Assembly: GCA_019695185.1 (NCBI GenBank)
Contig: JAIBAN010000006.1
Coordinates: 81,892-145,891 of the forward strand
DNA from: Blastocatellia bacterium
Lineage (GTDB): Bacteria > Acidobacteriota > Blastocatellia > Chloracidobacteriales > Chloracidobacteriaceae
Direction of reading: 5' to 3'
DNA length: 64,000 nucleotides
Numbering within the stretch: position 1 is the first letter of the stretch; each line of letters starts with the position of its first letter. A model generated the notes under the pieces. The model did no database searches. It was not told the DNA's origin and saw nothing but the letters and a program-made list of their open reading frames with translations. Shown piece by piece: positions 54,115 to 63,148 of this stretch. The position numbers were made by a program, and so were the translations under genes.

Positions 54115-54663
54115 ATGCGAAAGCTGCTCCTGCTTTTGTCAATTGCCGGTTGCATGATGCTGACTTCGGTTACTGCAACGCAGGCACAAAACAGCAATAC
54201 CGCTGCCCAGCCCAAAGCAGCTCCTACTCCCTGCAAGGACAATCCAAAATGTCGGGAATTTGATTTTTGGGTGGGCGAATGGAATGTCATGGGACCAAAT
54301 GGGAATCAGGTCGGAACCAACAACATCCAACTGATTTTGGATGATTGTGTTTTGTTGGAAAACTGGGTTGGAGCCAAAGGGGGAACCGGAAAGAGCTTCA
54401 ATATTTACAATGCCCCCAAAGGGCAATGGCAACAGACTTGGGTGGATAACACTGGCAACGTTTTGGAATTGAGTGGTGAATTCAAAGACGGGAAAATGCA
54501 ACTCACCGGGGAAACCACCTCGAAAGCCCAGGGAAAACAACAACATCGGCTGACTTTTACCAAGCTGGAAAATGGCAATGTCCGGCAGCTTTGGGAAATG
54601 TCATCTGATAGTGGCAAAACCTGGCAGGTGGCGTTTGATGGCATGTATGTGAAGAAAAAATAA
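54115..54663 (+). CDS. Secreted DUF1579-like protein
   Basis: A 182-residue protein from the ATG at 54115, with AAGGAGG twelve bases upstream inside the end of the cytochrome gene. A signal peptide (LLLLLSIAGCMMLTSVTATQAQ) leads to REFDFWVGEWNVMGPNGNQVG, LILDDCVLLENWVGAKGGTGKSFNIYNAPKGQWQQTWVD and a repetitive beta-rich body. The FDFWVGEWNV and QQTWVD marks suit the DUF1579/lipocalin-like group. Two cysteines (PCKDNPKCRE) could form a disulphide. Function unknown; it is likely co-expressed with the diheme cytochrome. Confidence 0.75.
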   Translation: MRKLLLLLSIAGCMMLTSVTATQAQNSNTAAQPKAAPTPCKDNPKCREFDFWVGEWNVMGPNGNQVGTNNIQLILDDCVLLENWVGAKGGTGKSFNIYNAPKGQWQQTWVDNTGNVLELSGEFKDGKMQLTGETTSKAQGKQQHRLTFTKLENGNVRQLWEMSSDSGKTWQVAFDGMYVKKK

Positions 54664-54781
54664 GAGTTGAGGGCTGAGGGTTGAGTTAAGCAGCTTAAAA
54701 GCAGTTGTGCGGTAATTGCCATCGGAATGTCACAACCTGACTTTCAACTCTCAGTCCTCAGTCCTCAGTCCTCAGTCCTCA
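54664..54781. repeat. Inverted GAGGACT-type / CTCAGTC heptad arrays
   Basis: Imperfect GAGTTGAGGGCTGAGGGTTG units (54664-54690) face four clean CTCAGTC heptads (54746-54781). The right arm ends six bases before the LytTR gene start, leaving no room for a Shine-Dalgarno other than an A-rich tract. Confidence 0.85.
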
Positions 54782-54786
54782 AAAAT

Positions 54787-55542
54787 ATGACAGCTATCCG
54801 TGCAATGATTATTGATAACGAGCCTGCCACACGAGCGGGAATCCGTTTGTTGCTCAAAGCCGACCCGGAAATTGAAGTGGTGGGTGAATGTGCCACCGGA
54901 TATGGTGCCGTCAAAGCCATGCAGGAAAACCTGCCGGATTTGCTCTTTCTGGATGTGAATATGCCTGGGATGGACGGGTTTAGTGCACTAGAGGCAATTG
55001 CCGGAGAAGCCCATCCCCACGTAATTTTTGTCACGGCTTCAGAAGCCTATGCCGTCCGGGCTTTTGAAGTCAGCGCCCTCGATTACATTCTGAAACCCTT
55101 TGACCGGGAGCGGTTTGAACGGGCCCTCCGCCGCGCCAAGCGGTTCATTCAACAGGAACGGGCTGAAAAACTGGAAGAACGGTTACTGGCACTGCTAGGC
55201 GACCTAAATGCCGAAACCAATTATTTGCAACGGGTTGTGGTGAAAAACGACGGGCGGATCCTGTTTATTAAAACCGATGATATTGACTGGGTTGAATCAG
55301 AGGGAAATTACGTTCGCATTCATGTTGGAAAAGAGTCCCATTTGCTTCGGGAAACCCTGGGCCGCTTTGAATCGCAACTGAATCCACGGAAGTTTACCCG
55401 GATTCATCGCCAGACAATTGTCAATATTGACCGGGTACAGGAACTTCAGGCGCTGTTTCACGGCGACTATCGGGTCATTTTATCAAGTGGTGCAGAAGTG
55501 ACCATGAGCCGCAGCTTCCGTCGGGAACAGCTTGGAGTGTGA
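54787..55542 (+). CDS. LytTR-family response regulator
   Basis: A 251-residue regulator from the ATG at 54787. The receiver domain shows AMIIDNEPATRAGIRLLLKA (an asparagine in place of one of the usual acidic pair), phospho-acceptor Asp in LLFLDVNMPGMDGF, FVTASEAYAVRAFE and LKPFDRERFERAL. The LytTR DNA-binding domain follows (DDIDWVESEGNYVRIHVGKES, RIHRQTIVNIDRVQEL). No LytS-type kinase is adjacent. The family typically controls secreted products and cell-surface functions. Confidence 0.92.
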   Translation: MTAIRAMIIDNEPATRAGIRLLLKADPEIEVVGECATGYGAVKAMQENLPDLLFLDVNMPGMDGFSALEAIAGEAHPHVIFVTASEAYAVRAFEVSALDYILKPFDRERFERALRRAKRFIQQERAEKLEERLLALLGDLNAETNYLQRVVVKNDGRILFIKTDDIDWVESEGNYVRIHVGKESHLLRETLGRFESQLNPRKFTRIHRQTIVNIDRVQELQALFHGDYRVILSSGAEVTMSRSFRREQLGV

Positions 55543-55570
55543 ACCCTGAACCCTGAACCCTGAACCCTGT
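55540..55570. repeat. Single-arm CCCTGAA heptad array between convergent genes
   Basis: Four CCCTGAA-type units begin within the LytTR stop codon and end just before the aldehyde dehydrogenase stop. No partner arm is seen. Confidence 0.85.
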
Positions 55571-55571
55571 A

Positions 55572-56996
55572 TTATGAGGTTTTCACCACCATCAACTTCG
55601 GTTCCGTCATTTCCTCAATGGCGGAACGAAGCCCTTCGCGGCCAAAGCCGGAGTCTTTAATCCCGCCATACGGCATATGGTCAATCCGGAATGTGGGCAC
55701 GTCTCCCACCATAACTCCGCCAACTTCAAGCACTTCATGGGCCCGAAAGGCTTTTTGCAGGTCTTTTGTAAAAATCCCTGCCTGAAGGCCGTAAGGGCCA
55801 TCATTCAGTTGGGCGATGGCTTCGTCAAAATCATCGTAGGCTTCAACTGCAACCACCGGGCCGAACACTTCTTCACAATTGACTCGCATCCGAGGGTTTG
55901 TACCGGTCAAAACCGTCGGTTCCACCATTGAGCCGGAACGGCTTCCTCCGGTCAGCAGCGAGGCTCCGGCGGCAACCGCTTCCTGAATCCAGGCTGCCAC
56001 TCGCTCTGCCGCTGCCAAACTGACCAACGGACCGACATCGGTGGTTTCATCCAGTGGATTTCCGGTTTTCAATTGTTTGACTTGGGGCAGAAATCGCTCC
56101 AGAAAAGCTTCCCGGGCCGGGCGATGGACCAATATTCTTTGCACCGAAATACAGGTTTGGCCGGAATAGCCAAACCCGCCTTGAACGCAGCGCAGAGCCG
56201 CAAAATCCAGGTCACCATCCGAGTGAATGACCACTCCGGCATTACCTCCCAATTCCAGTGCCACTTTTTTCTTCCCGGCTTTGTTTTTAAGCTGCCAGCC
56301 GACGGTGGCGCTGCCTGTAAAGGATAGCATTTTGATTCGTTCGTCCGTGACCAGCGCCTGGGCATTTTCCACTGAAGCCGGGATGATTTGGAGCGCACCC
56401 TCCGGCAGACCGGCGCTGAGGGCGATTTCCCCCAACAACAACGCCGTCAATGGGGTTTGCGGAGCCGGTTTGACAAGAATGGAATTTCCTGCCGCCAAAG
56501 CTGGAGCCACTTTGTGAGCCACCAGATTGAGTGGAAAATTAAAAGGCGTGATGGCTGAAATGGGGCCAATCGGGAATCGGCGAACCAGCCCCATCCGTCC
56601 GGTTCCGGTTGGAACGACATCCATGGGGAGAATCTCGCCGCCGATTCGTTTGGCTTCTTCCGCCGCAGTCGTAAAAGTGAAGGTTGACCGTTCAACCTCC
56701 TGCCGGGCAGCTTTGAGGGGTTTTCCAGCTTCGGCTGCCAATACCTGGGCAATTTCCTCGGCCCGTTGTTTGATTCCGCTGGCGATTCCATGAAGCAGTT
56801 CCGTGCGACGAAATGCCGGCAGGGCTTTCATGTGGGCAAACCCGGACTGTGCTGCCGAAATGGCTTCATCAATCTCACTGGCGGAGGCAAGAAACGTGGT
56901 GCCCACGACGGATTGATCGAATGGTGCGCGAATTTCAACCGGCTCAACCGAGGTTCTCCAGGTTTGTTTGACAAGATAGGGAAATGTGTGTGGCAT
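55572..56996 (-). CDS. NAD(P)-dependent aldehyde dehydrogenase
   Basis: A 474-residue member of the aldehyde dehydrogenase family. Substrate- and cofactor-binding marks are GPISAITPFNFPLNLVAHKVAPALAAGN, LSFTGSATVGWQLKN and the general-base glutamate in ALELGGNAGVV; the catalytic cysteine is in GYSGQTCISVQRI and the later EEVFGPVVAVEAYDDF follows. The GNAGVVI form and the short length suit the lactaldehyde/glyceraldehyde-3-phosphate (non-phosphorylating) or betaine-like branches more than the classic ALDH2 type. The exact aldehyde is not determined. It is alone on its strand between a regulator and the ppiD-like gene. Confidence 0.88.
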   Translation of the reverse strand: MPHTFPYLVKQTWRTSVEPVEIRAPFDQSVVGTTFLASASEIDEAISAAQSGFAHMKALPAFRRTELLHGIASGIKQRAEEIAQVLAAEAGKPLKAARQEVERSTFTFTTAAEEAKRIGGEILPMDVVPTGTGRMGLVRRFPIGPISAITPFNFPLNLVAHKVAPALAAGNSILVKPAPQTPLTALLLGEIALSAGLPEGALQIIPASVENAQALVTDERIKMLSFTGSATVGWQLKNKAGKKKVALELGGNAGVVIHSDGDLDFAALRCVQGGFGYSGQTCISVQRILVHRPAREAFLERFLPQVKQLKTGNPLDETTDVGPLVSLAAAERVAAWIQEAVAAGASLLTGGSRSGSMVEPTVLTGTNPRMRVNCEEVFGPVVAVEAYDDFDEAIAQLNDGPYGLQAGIFTKDLQKAFRAHEVLEVGGVMVGDVPTFRIDHMPYGGIKDSGFGREGLRSAIEEMTEPKLMVVKTS

Positions 56997-57093
56997 AAAG
57001 GTATTGGTTGGGTGCGGTCAATTGGTCAGTAACCGGAACATAATCAAACCTGGGTTTTTGAGCAACCTCGGCCGTGTTTTTAGTCCTGAAATC

Positions 57094-57134
57094 AAAAAGC
57101 GACGCCAACCTTGAGAGGTTTAGCGTCGCTTTTT
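57094..57134 (-). terminator. Strong Rho-independent terminator downstream of the ppiD-like gene
   Basis: AAAAAGCGACGC (57094-57105) pairs with GCGTCGCTTTTT (57123-57134), with an inner AACCT/AGGTT stem. A and T tracts on the two sides make it bidirectional; it ends the minus-strand ppiD-like transcript. Confidence 0.85.
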
Positions 57135-57159
57135 CATTGCCCTTGGCTATGGTGACGGG

Positions 57160-59232
57160 TTACTGATTGCCGGATGCTTCGTTGGCCGCCATGCTGGTCA
57201 GCAACCGTTCAACCACTTCCTTTTCAACTTTCAAGCGTCCGGCGTCTTTCATCCGTTTCTTAAAGTTGTCAACGTAGGCGTCAAACAAATTGTTGGCACG
57301 GGTGGAACGGAGCCGTTCTTCAATGGATTTGGTCTGGCTGGCCAGTTGCGTCAGGTCAGCATCCTTCCGGCTGGTGACTCCTACCACGGCTACGGAAATA
57401 AACTTGCTGTCAAAGCTTGAATACAGCGGAACCGGCACCAGTTCGCCCACTTTTAGCTTGGCAGCGCTGGGATAGGCTGCGGCATAGGTTTTGCCGTCCA
57501 GGGAAGTGGCAATCGTGGCTTCTTTGGTGTCCAGATATTTAAGGCTCATTTTTTCAGCCGTGGCTTTCAACGCATCGGCCGTTTTGGCTTCCGCAATCAG
57601 TTTCACTGCTTGGTCATAAGCCATTTGCAGCATTTTGTCCTTTTTGGCACGTTCTGCTGCTTTGTCTTTGACTTCCTCAAAGATCGGGTCGCCGCCTTTG
57701 CGGACATTTTCGGCCAGTTGCGGAATGGCAAAACCACCTCGCACACCCACTTTGGTTCCCACTTCACCTTTTTGTGTCAAAAGACCGGTGGTTTCTTCAA
57801 AGGATGGGTTGCTGCCGATTTCGGGCAATTCATCGCCGGGCACAAAGTAGGGCGTTTCCCGAATGACATCTGCCGGGTTCACCACCGAATCTTTGGTGGT
57901 CAGCATTTTGGCGACTTCGGCGGCTGTTTTGTTCACATCGCGGGACTTCACCAACAGCTCTTCGGCCTTGTCTGCAATTTCAGAGGCTTTCTTGTAAGAC
58001 AAGCGATTGCGCACTGAAGCCAACAACCCTTCTTTGGCTTCTTCAAAGGTTTTGGAATTGCGTTCCGTGACTTTGAAAATGAAGTATTGGTTTCCGCGCC
58101 GGATCGGTTCACTGACTTCACCAACCTTCATTTTGAAGGCTTCTTCCAGAGCGTCTCCCGACTTGACCGAGCTTCGTTCGACCAAGCCCAGGTCACCACC
58201 TTTGGTGGCCGTCGCCGTATCCTGTGAGTTTCCCTGAGCCAGTTTGGCAAAGTCTTCACCCGGTTTGTCGGCACCGTTTCCACGGGCGCGGGAAATCAAT
58301 TCCAACGCTTTGGTTTTGACGGTGGGCTCGTCTTTTTCCGCCAGCACATTGAGCACGATTTCCTGCACCCGGATATTTTTGATCTGGTTATCAGGATTGT
58401 ATTCTTTCCGCAGGTCTTCATCGGAAACCGGAATCGTAATCCCGGCTTTTTCCTGATTGACGTAGAGGTACCGGATTTTCCGTTGTTCACCCGTTACGCG
58501 GAAGAGTTCCTTGTGGCTGTCAAAATAGGCCCGGATTTCAGCATCAGTGGGCGGGGTCACGGTTTTGAGAAAATCCACGTCGTTGATGATGACAAAACCG
58601 AGGTCCAGTTTGGTATTCGAATTTTTGTAATCCTGCTCAATATCCTGAGCGGAAATCTGAATCCCGCCAGTGATGAAGTTTTTCAACTTTTCTTCGGTGA
58701 TACTGTCACGCAGGGATTTTTCGTATTCGATGACAGTTTGGCCGCTCCGCTCAATTTGCCGGCGGAACTTCTCATACCCAATCCATTTCCCGTCCTGGGT
58801 GAACTGTTCCCGGATCCGCTGCCGGACTTCTTCATCGGTTGCGGTCAGGCCCAGTCGTTCGGCTTCGATTTCGACCACTTTTTCCCGAATCAGCGAACGC
58901 AGCAGCTCTTTGTCCGTTCCACGGGCACGCAGGTCACGAACCGATTTGGGAAGCTGTGAATCAGGGGAATTCTGACCATACATTTTATACATGGCCAAAA
59001 AGCGCTCGATTCCATCTGCATATTCCTTGACGGTGATTACGCGGCCATCAACCGAAGCCACCACTTCAGTGTCGCTCGGTGGTTCGACGACTTTCCCGGT
59101 GGCAGTTGCCGAAGCAAACAACGACCGTGCGGGCGTGCCGTAGGCAATGATCATGCCGATTGCCAAAATCACAATAATGCCCAACAAAATGGCATTTTGT
59201 GAACGTTTGTACTGTGCCATCAATCGCAACAT
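57160..59232 (-). CDS. PpiD/SurA-like membrane-anchored peptidyl-prolyl isomerase
   Basis: About 690 residues from the ATG at 59232; GGAGG lies 14 bases upstream, rather far, and the frame is open to 59289. One N-terminal membrane helix (AILLGIIVILAIGMIIAYG) is followed by a SurA_N-like chaperone region (VDGRVITVKEYADGIERFLAMYK, ARGTDKELLRSLIREKVVEIEAERLGLTATDEEVRQRI). A parvulin rotamase domain (IRVQEIVLNVLAEKDEP, FAKLAQGNSQDTATATKGGDLGLVERSS, GEVSEPIRRGNQYFIFKV) and a second helical chaperone region complete it. PpiD-type proteins help fold exported proteins as they leave the Sec translocon. It ends in a strong terminator. Confidence 0.9.
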   Translation of the reverse strand: MLRLMAQYKRSQNAILLGIIVILAIGMIIAYGTPARSLFASATATGKVVEPPSDTEVVASVDGRVITVKEYADGIERFLAMYKMYGQNSPDSQLPKSVRDLRARGTDKELLRSLIREKVVEIEAERLGLTATDEEVRQRIREQFTQDGKWIGYEKFRRQIERSGQTVIEYEKSLRDSITEEKLKNFITGGIQISAQDIEQDYKNSNTKLDLGFVIINDVDFLKTVTPPTDAEIRAYFDSHKELFRVTGEQRKIRYLYVNQEKAGITIPVSDEDLRKEYNPDNQIKNIRVQEIVLNVLAEKDEPTVKTKALELISRARGNGADKPGEDFAKLAQGNSQDTATATKGGDLGLVERSSVKSGDALEEAFKMKVGEVSEPIRRGNQYFIFKVTERNSKTFEEAKEGLLASVRNRLSYKKASEIADKAEELLVKSRDVNKTAAEVAKMLTTKDSVVNPADVIRETPYFVPGDELPEIGSNPSFEETTGLLTQKGEVGTKVGVRGGFAIPQLAENVRKGGDPIFEEVKDKAAERAKKDKMLQMAYDQAVKLIAEAKTADALKATAEKMSLKYLDTKEATIATSLDGKTYAAAYPSAAKLKVGELVPVPLYSSFDSKFISVAVVGVTSRKDADLTQLASQTKSIEERLRSTRANNLFDAYVDNFKKRMKDAGRLKVEKEVVERLLTSMAANEASGNQ

Positions 59233-59524
59233 AACGTACTTGAAAACCTCCGGAGGGCTTGCCCGGATTGAGCGAGGAACCAAGGTCAAGGCACTGGCGG
59301 CGCTTGTGTCACAACCATGGGAGACATATACCTAACTGTTTTTATGTCAAGTATTTGTGCTGATTTTGGCATGTGGCTTCAAGTCTTTCGCCGAGTACCT
59401 GTCACCTGTCACCAAGCAGTGGCAAGCACAAGAAAAGTAATGCTGTCTGGGAGAAACTGCGAACATTACCCTAATGGCGCAGGATGTGCAATGGCGGATG
59501 TGTAAAATCCGTTGGCTGGGGGTT

Positions 59525-60421
59525 TTAGTGGGAAAAAGAGTTTTCCCCTTTGGACTGTGAGGCGAGGATGGTTCCGACCAAAATCAGAAGCGACCCGGCA
59601 ATCGTAAAAACGCTTAATGGTTCCTGTAAAACTGTCAATCCCCACAATCCGGCAAAGACGATTTGCAGATACATGATGGCGACTGCCTTACCGGCTTCAA
59701 TGTGTTTCATGCCACGGGTCAGGAGAATCTGGGCAATTTGGGTCGAAATTCCAATTGCAATCAGGAGCAGCCACTCTTTCCCGTTGGGCCAGAATTCATG
59801 AGCCAGGGTTGTCGGAAGGGAGGCCGGGAGCGAAATAAGAGGAAAATAAAAGACAATCACCAGTTCGTGTTCCAACCGGCTCAATTTCCGCACAGTGACA
59901 TAGGCACAGGCGCTACAGGCCGCTCCAATCAAGGCTAGTCCAACTGCAGACGGAGGCAACGAGGCCGAATATCCGCCAAACAGAAACCCAGGGCGGGTCA
60001 TCAAGGCCACACCGACCAGACTGAGTCCGATAGAGGCCACCAAACCGGTTCCAAACCGCTCTCCCAGAAAAAAGACCGCCAGCAGGGCCGTCAGGACCGG
60101 ATTGATGTACTGAATGACGGTTGCTTCGGCCAACGGCAGGTGGGTGAGCGAGTAATAAAAACAGTTCAGCCCCAAAAAACCAAAGAAGCCTCGTAAAAAC
60201 AATAATTTCCGATGAGTTCCCCAAATTGGAATGCGGGCTTTGAGGAGCATTCCCAAACTGAGCAGAAAGGTAATCAGAACCCGAACCGCGACAATATGCT
60301 GGCTGGGCAGCCGTTTTCCGGCCAATTTGACCAGCAGACTCATGATGCTGAAGAAAAAGGCGCTCCCAACCAGTGCCCAGATACCTTTGCCGAGTTTGAG
60401 TTTCGCAGGGGGGAAAGACAT
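59525..60421 (-). CDS. DMT-superfamily (EamA) transporter
   Basis: A 298-residue membrane protein with ten hydrophobic helices in two EamA repeats. The first repeat contains LWALVGSAFFFSIMSLLVKLAGKRLPSQHIVAVR-like sequence and LTHLPLAEATVIQYINPVLTALLAVFFLGER. The second contains AYVTVRKLSRLEHELVIVFYFPLIS and KHIEAGKAVAIMYLQIVFAGLWGLTVLQEPLS. The family exports amino acids, nucleobases or drugs; the substrate is not predictable. In the 290-bp gap before it (59233-59524) two CCTGTCA heptads (59396-59409) stand out and nothing else is clear. Confidence 0.88.
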   Translation of the reverse strand: MSFPPAKLKLGKGIWALVGSAFFFSIMSLLVKLAGKRLPSQHIVAVRVLITFLLSLGMLLKARIPIWGTHRKLLFLRGFFGFLGLNCFYYSLTHLPLAEATVIQYINPVLTALLAVFFLGERFGTGLVASIGLSLVGVALMTRPGFLFGGYSASLPPSAVGLALIGAACSACAYVTVRKLSRLEHELVIVFYFPLISLPASLPTTLAHEFWPNGKEWLLLIAIGISTQIAQILLTRGMKHIEAGKAVAIMYLQIVFAGLWGLTVLQEPLSVFTIAGSLLILVGTILASQSKGENSFSH

Positions 60422-60591
60422 GAGTGAGGTTTTGAGTTTTGAGTCTTGAATTTGGATTGTGCGCGGTGGACCGGTTTGGTTTTGATTAGAAAATGCGGCT
60501 GCGGCACTTTTTCACAAATCACAATCGGTTTTCCATTCGTTATACCGGAACACTCCCTTGAATTCTGCCTAATCAACTTTGAAAGGTTTGT

Positions 60592-61560
60592 ATGTTTCAC
60601 CAGAAACTATCCCGTCGTCGTCTGCTTTCGCTTCTTGGCGCTGCTGCCTTGGGACCTTCGGTCACTGGCTGTACGGCCCAAACCACAACTGCTCCATATC
60701 AAAAAGGAGGTACTGCAATGCCTTTGCCGCCGGCTTCGGCCATCTGTACCCGCCCGATTCCGGGAACTGGTGAAAAACTGCCGGTGATTGGGCTGGGAAC
60801 CTGGCAAACGTTTGACGTGGGCGGGACCACGGCTGAACGGTCACCGCTCAACGAGGTCTTACAAACCATGACCGGAGCCGGGGCTAAGGTGATTGATTCC
60901 TCGCCGATGTATGGTCGTTCGGAGGCCGTTGTAGGAGATTTGACGACTGTCCTCAACCTGCGCAAGCAGGTATTTTTGGCCACCAAAGTCTGGACTCAGG
61001 GGGCTGCTCAAGGCATTGCTCAAATGTCAGAATCACTCAGGTTGTTGCAAACTGATTCGGTTGATTTGATGCAAATCCACAATCTGGTTGACTGGCGCAC
61101 TCATCTCAAAACACTGCGGGAATGGAAAGAACAAAAAAAGATTCGCTACATTGGCATTACTCATTACACCGTTTCAGCCTATTCGGAACTGGAACGCGTG
61201 CTTCGAGAGGAGCGGGTTGATTTCGTGCAATTGAATTATTCGGTTTTAACCCGCGAGGCAGAAACCCGTCTGCTCCCGCTGGCCGCTGAAAAAGGAGTTG
61301 CCGTGCTCATCAACCGGGCGCTGGAAGGCGGCACCTTATTTGAGCGGGTCCGGGACCGGAAGGTGCCTGCTGAGGCAGCGGAATGGGGCTGTACCAGTTG
61401 GGGGCAGGTTTTTTTGAAGTATGTGATTGCCCATCCGGCTGTCACCTGTGTCCTGACCGGCACCGCCAAACCCCATCACATGCGGGACAACCTGGGAGCC
61501 GCTTTTGGCCGATTGCCGGATGAATCCGGACGACGCAAAATTCTGGCTTGGATTTCATGA
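60592..61560 (+). CDS. Tat-exported lipoprotein-type aldo/keto reductase
   Basis: A 322-residue protein. The N-terminus SRRRLLSLLGAAALGPSVTGC carries a twin-arginine motif and ends in a lipobox-like cysteine, so it is probably exported folded and lipid-anchored. The aldo/keto reductase fold follows: LPVIGLGTWQTFDVGG, VIDSSPMYGRSEAVVG with the catalytic Asp and Tyr, FLATKVW with the Lys, DLMQIHNLVDW with the His, then KIRYIGITHY and RVDFVQLNYSVL. All four catalytic residues are kept. Export of an NADPH enzyme is unusual; acidobacterial and planctomycete members share this Tat signal. Its physiological substrate is unknown. Confidence 0.88.
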   Translation: MFHQKLSRRRLLSLLGAAALGPSVTGCTAQTTTAPYQKGGTAMPLPPASAICTRPIPGTGEKLPVIGLGTWQTFDVGGTTAERSPLNEVLQTMTGAGAKVIDSSPMYGRSEAVVGDLTTVLNLRKQVFLATKVWTQGAAQGIAQMSESLRLLQTDSVDLMQIHNLVDWRTHLKTLREWKEQKKIRYIGITHYTVSAYSELERVLREERVDFVQLNYSVLTREAETRLLPLAAEKGVAVLINRALEGGTLFERVRDRKVPAEAAEWGCTSWGQVFLKYVIAHPAVTCVLTGTAKPHHMRDNLGAAFGRLPDESGRRKILAWIS

Positions 61561-61563
61561 AAA

Positions 61564-61713
61564 GGGACTGAGGGATGAGGAACAATCCAGGACTGAGGAC
61601 TGAGGACTGAGTGGTCAAGTATGTTACAGTCGGAAGAGTCCGAAGTTGATTTTTTAAGCAGTATGGTTTTGATTTCATAGCAGGGGACTTGAAAAGCTCA
61701 GCCCTCAGCCCTT
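61564..61713. repeat. Inverted GGACTGA / TCAGCCC heptad arrays
   Basis: Imperfect GACTGAG units, including three clean GGACTGA heptads (61589-61611), face two CTCAGCC heptads (61697-61713). The right arm lies seven bases before the RecU-like gene start. Confidence 0.82.
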
Positions 61714-61720
61714 AAAGAAT

Positions 61721-62401
61721 ATGGTTCAAACAGCTCGCAAACGCGGCGCAGAAGTCGGCAGCGGCTTTCAGGAAGCGCTCAACCGTACCAATGAAGCCTA
61801 TGAAAAAGCCGGCATTGCCTGTATCACCCGCAAGGCCATTCCCGGAAAATACATCATGCCGAAAGAAACCAAACGGCGTGGGTTGACCCTGCCCAATGTC
61901 GAAGCACTGGCCGGATTCCAAACCGGTGCGCGGGTGCGTTCGGATGATTTGCAAAGCCTGCTCAAAACCAATCGGAGCGACCCCAGGGCGTTTGTTCCCG
62001 AATCACGGGGCGAACCGGATTATGGCGGTTGTCTGGCTCCCCAAGGCCGGGCTATTTATTACGACGCCAAAAGCACCAGCCGTGAACAGCTTGATTTTGA
62101 CAACCTGCACCCGCATCAGGTCGCCTATCTGGAACGGACGGCAGCGGTCGGGGCTGTGGCCGGGTTTCTGGTTGAGTTTGCCGCTCATAACCGGGTTTAT
62201 TTTTTGCCGATTCAGGTACTGGTCCGGTTCCGGGCGATAACCACTCGAAAGAGTATTCCCTATCGGTTTTTTGAAGCCCATTTAATTCCGGTCAAACCAG
62301 GGAAAGGGCTGCTCATTCATGACTACTTACAGGCGATTCGAGAACAGGAAACCAAATACGGAACTGATTTTGCCGGGTTGCCTATGAACGCAGTTTCGTA
62401 A
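61721..62401 (+). CDS. RecU-like Holliday-junction resolvase / PD-(D/E)xK nuclease
   Basis: A 226-residue protein resembling the RecU family. The N-terminal EVGSGFQEALNRTNEAYEKAGIACITRKAIPG has the glutamate/asparagine helix of RecU. The nuclease core has the metal-binding pair in GGCLAPQGRAIYYDAKSTSREQLDFDNL (D-A-K in place of E-x-K). HPHQVAYLERTAAVGAVAGFLVEF is the family's HQ-x2-YL helix. RecU is best known in Firmicutes as the resolvase and penicillin-binding-protein-related factor A; in most Gram-negative bacteria RuvC does this job. The middle (QTGARVRSDDLQSLLKTNRSDPRAF) is specific to this protein. Start at the ATG at 61721. Confidence 0.75.
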   Translation: MVQTARKRGAEVGSGFQEALNRTNEAYEKAGIACITRKAIPGKYIMPKETKRRGLTLPNVEALAGFQTGARVRSDDLQSLLKTNRSDPRAFVPESRGEPDYGGCLAPQGRAIYYDAKSTSREQLDFDNLHPHQVAYLERTAAVGAVAGFLVEFAAHNRVYFLPIQVLVRFRAITTRKSIPYRFFEAHLIPVKPGKGLLIHDYLQAIREQETKYGTDFAGLPMNAVS

Positions 62402-62530
62402 AAACCAGTTATCGAAGGGGTTTTTCAACGACACTTTTCGTTTTGACGAACCAGCCTTCAGTTGTTTAGACTCCCAGGATTCCCCAAACACCCAAAACAT
62501 CCAAAACGAACAGGATTCCCAAAATTACTT

Positions 62531-63145
62531 ATGATTGTCGGCATTAGCGGCGGCTCCGGGTCGGGTAAGACTACCGTAGCCCGCAAAATCATTGAATCAG
62601 TCGGCCCTGATGAGGTCGTTTTTCTCCAACAGGATGCCTATTACCGAAACCTGGGTGACATGCCGCTAGAGTTGCGGCACAAGGTGAATTTTGACCACCC
62701 TGACGCCTTTGATACGGACTTGCTGCTCAATCACATCGAAGCCCTTAAAGAAGGCGAGAGTATTGAACAGCCGGTGTATGACTATGTGACACATTCCCGC
62801 AAGACCGAGGTGATTCACGTGGAGCCGCGCCCGGTGATAATCCTCGAAGGGATTCTGCTTTTGGCCAGTCCGCAACTGCGGGCGCTGATGAATCTGAAAA
62901 TTTTTGTGGATACAGATGCGGATTTACGGTTCATTCGCCGGCTTGACCGGGATGTCCATCAGCGGGGCAGAACGGTGGCTTCCATCATTTCCCAATATCT
63001 AACCACGGTGCGGCCCATGCATCTGCAATTTATCGAGCCTTCCAAACGGTACGCCGATGTGATTATTCCGGAGGGTGGCAGCAATCTGGTTGGCATTGAC
63101 CTGATTACCGAAAAAATCAAAGCCATTCTGGCACGAGTTGGCTAA
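62531..63145 (+). CDS. udk: Uridine kinase
   Basis: A 204-residue kinase phosphorylating uridine and cytidine in pyrimidine salvage. The P-loop is IVGISGGSGSGKTTVARKI. Substrate-binding motifs are LQQDAYYRNLGDMPLELRHKVNFDHPDAFDTDLL and VYDYVTHSRKTE; the lid has RRLDRDVHQRGRTVASIISQYLTTVRPMHLQFIEPSKRYADVIIPEGG. The frame extends to 62462, but this part translates an intergenic repeat remnant, so the ATG at 62531 is used. The length matches the family. Confidence 0.95.
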   Translation: MIVGISGGSGSGKTTVARKIIESVGPDEVVFLQQDAYYRNLGDMPLELRHKVNFDHPDAFDTDLLLNHIEALKEGESIEQPVYDYVTHSRKTEVIHVEPRPVIILEGILLLASPQLRALMNLKIFVDTDADLRFIRRLDRDVHQRGRTVASIISQYLTTVRPMHLQFIEPSKRYADVIIPEGGSNLVGIDLITEKIKAILARVG

Positions 63146-63148
63146 AAC

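Noticed and set aside
57087..57134. Hairpin as a regulatory element of the aldehyde dehydrogenase promoter
   Set aside because: Its A/T-flanked stem is a textbook terminator directly downstream of the ppiD-like gene, which explains it fully.
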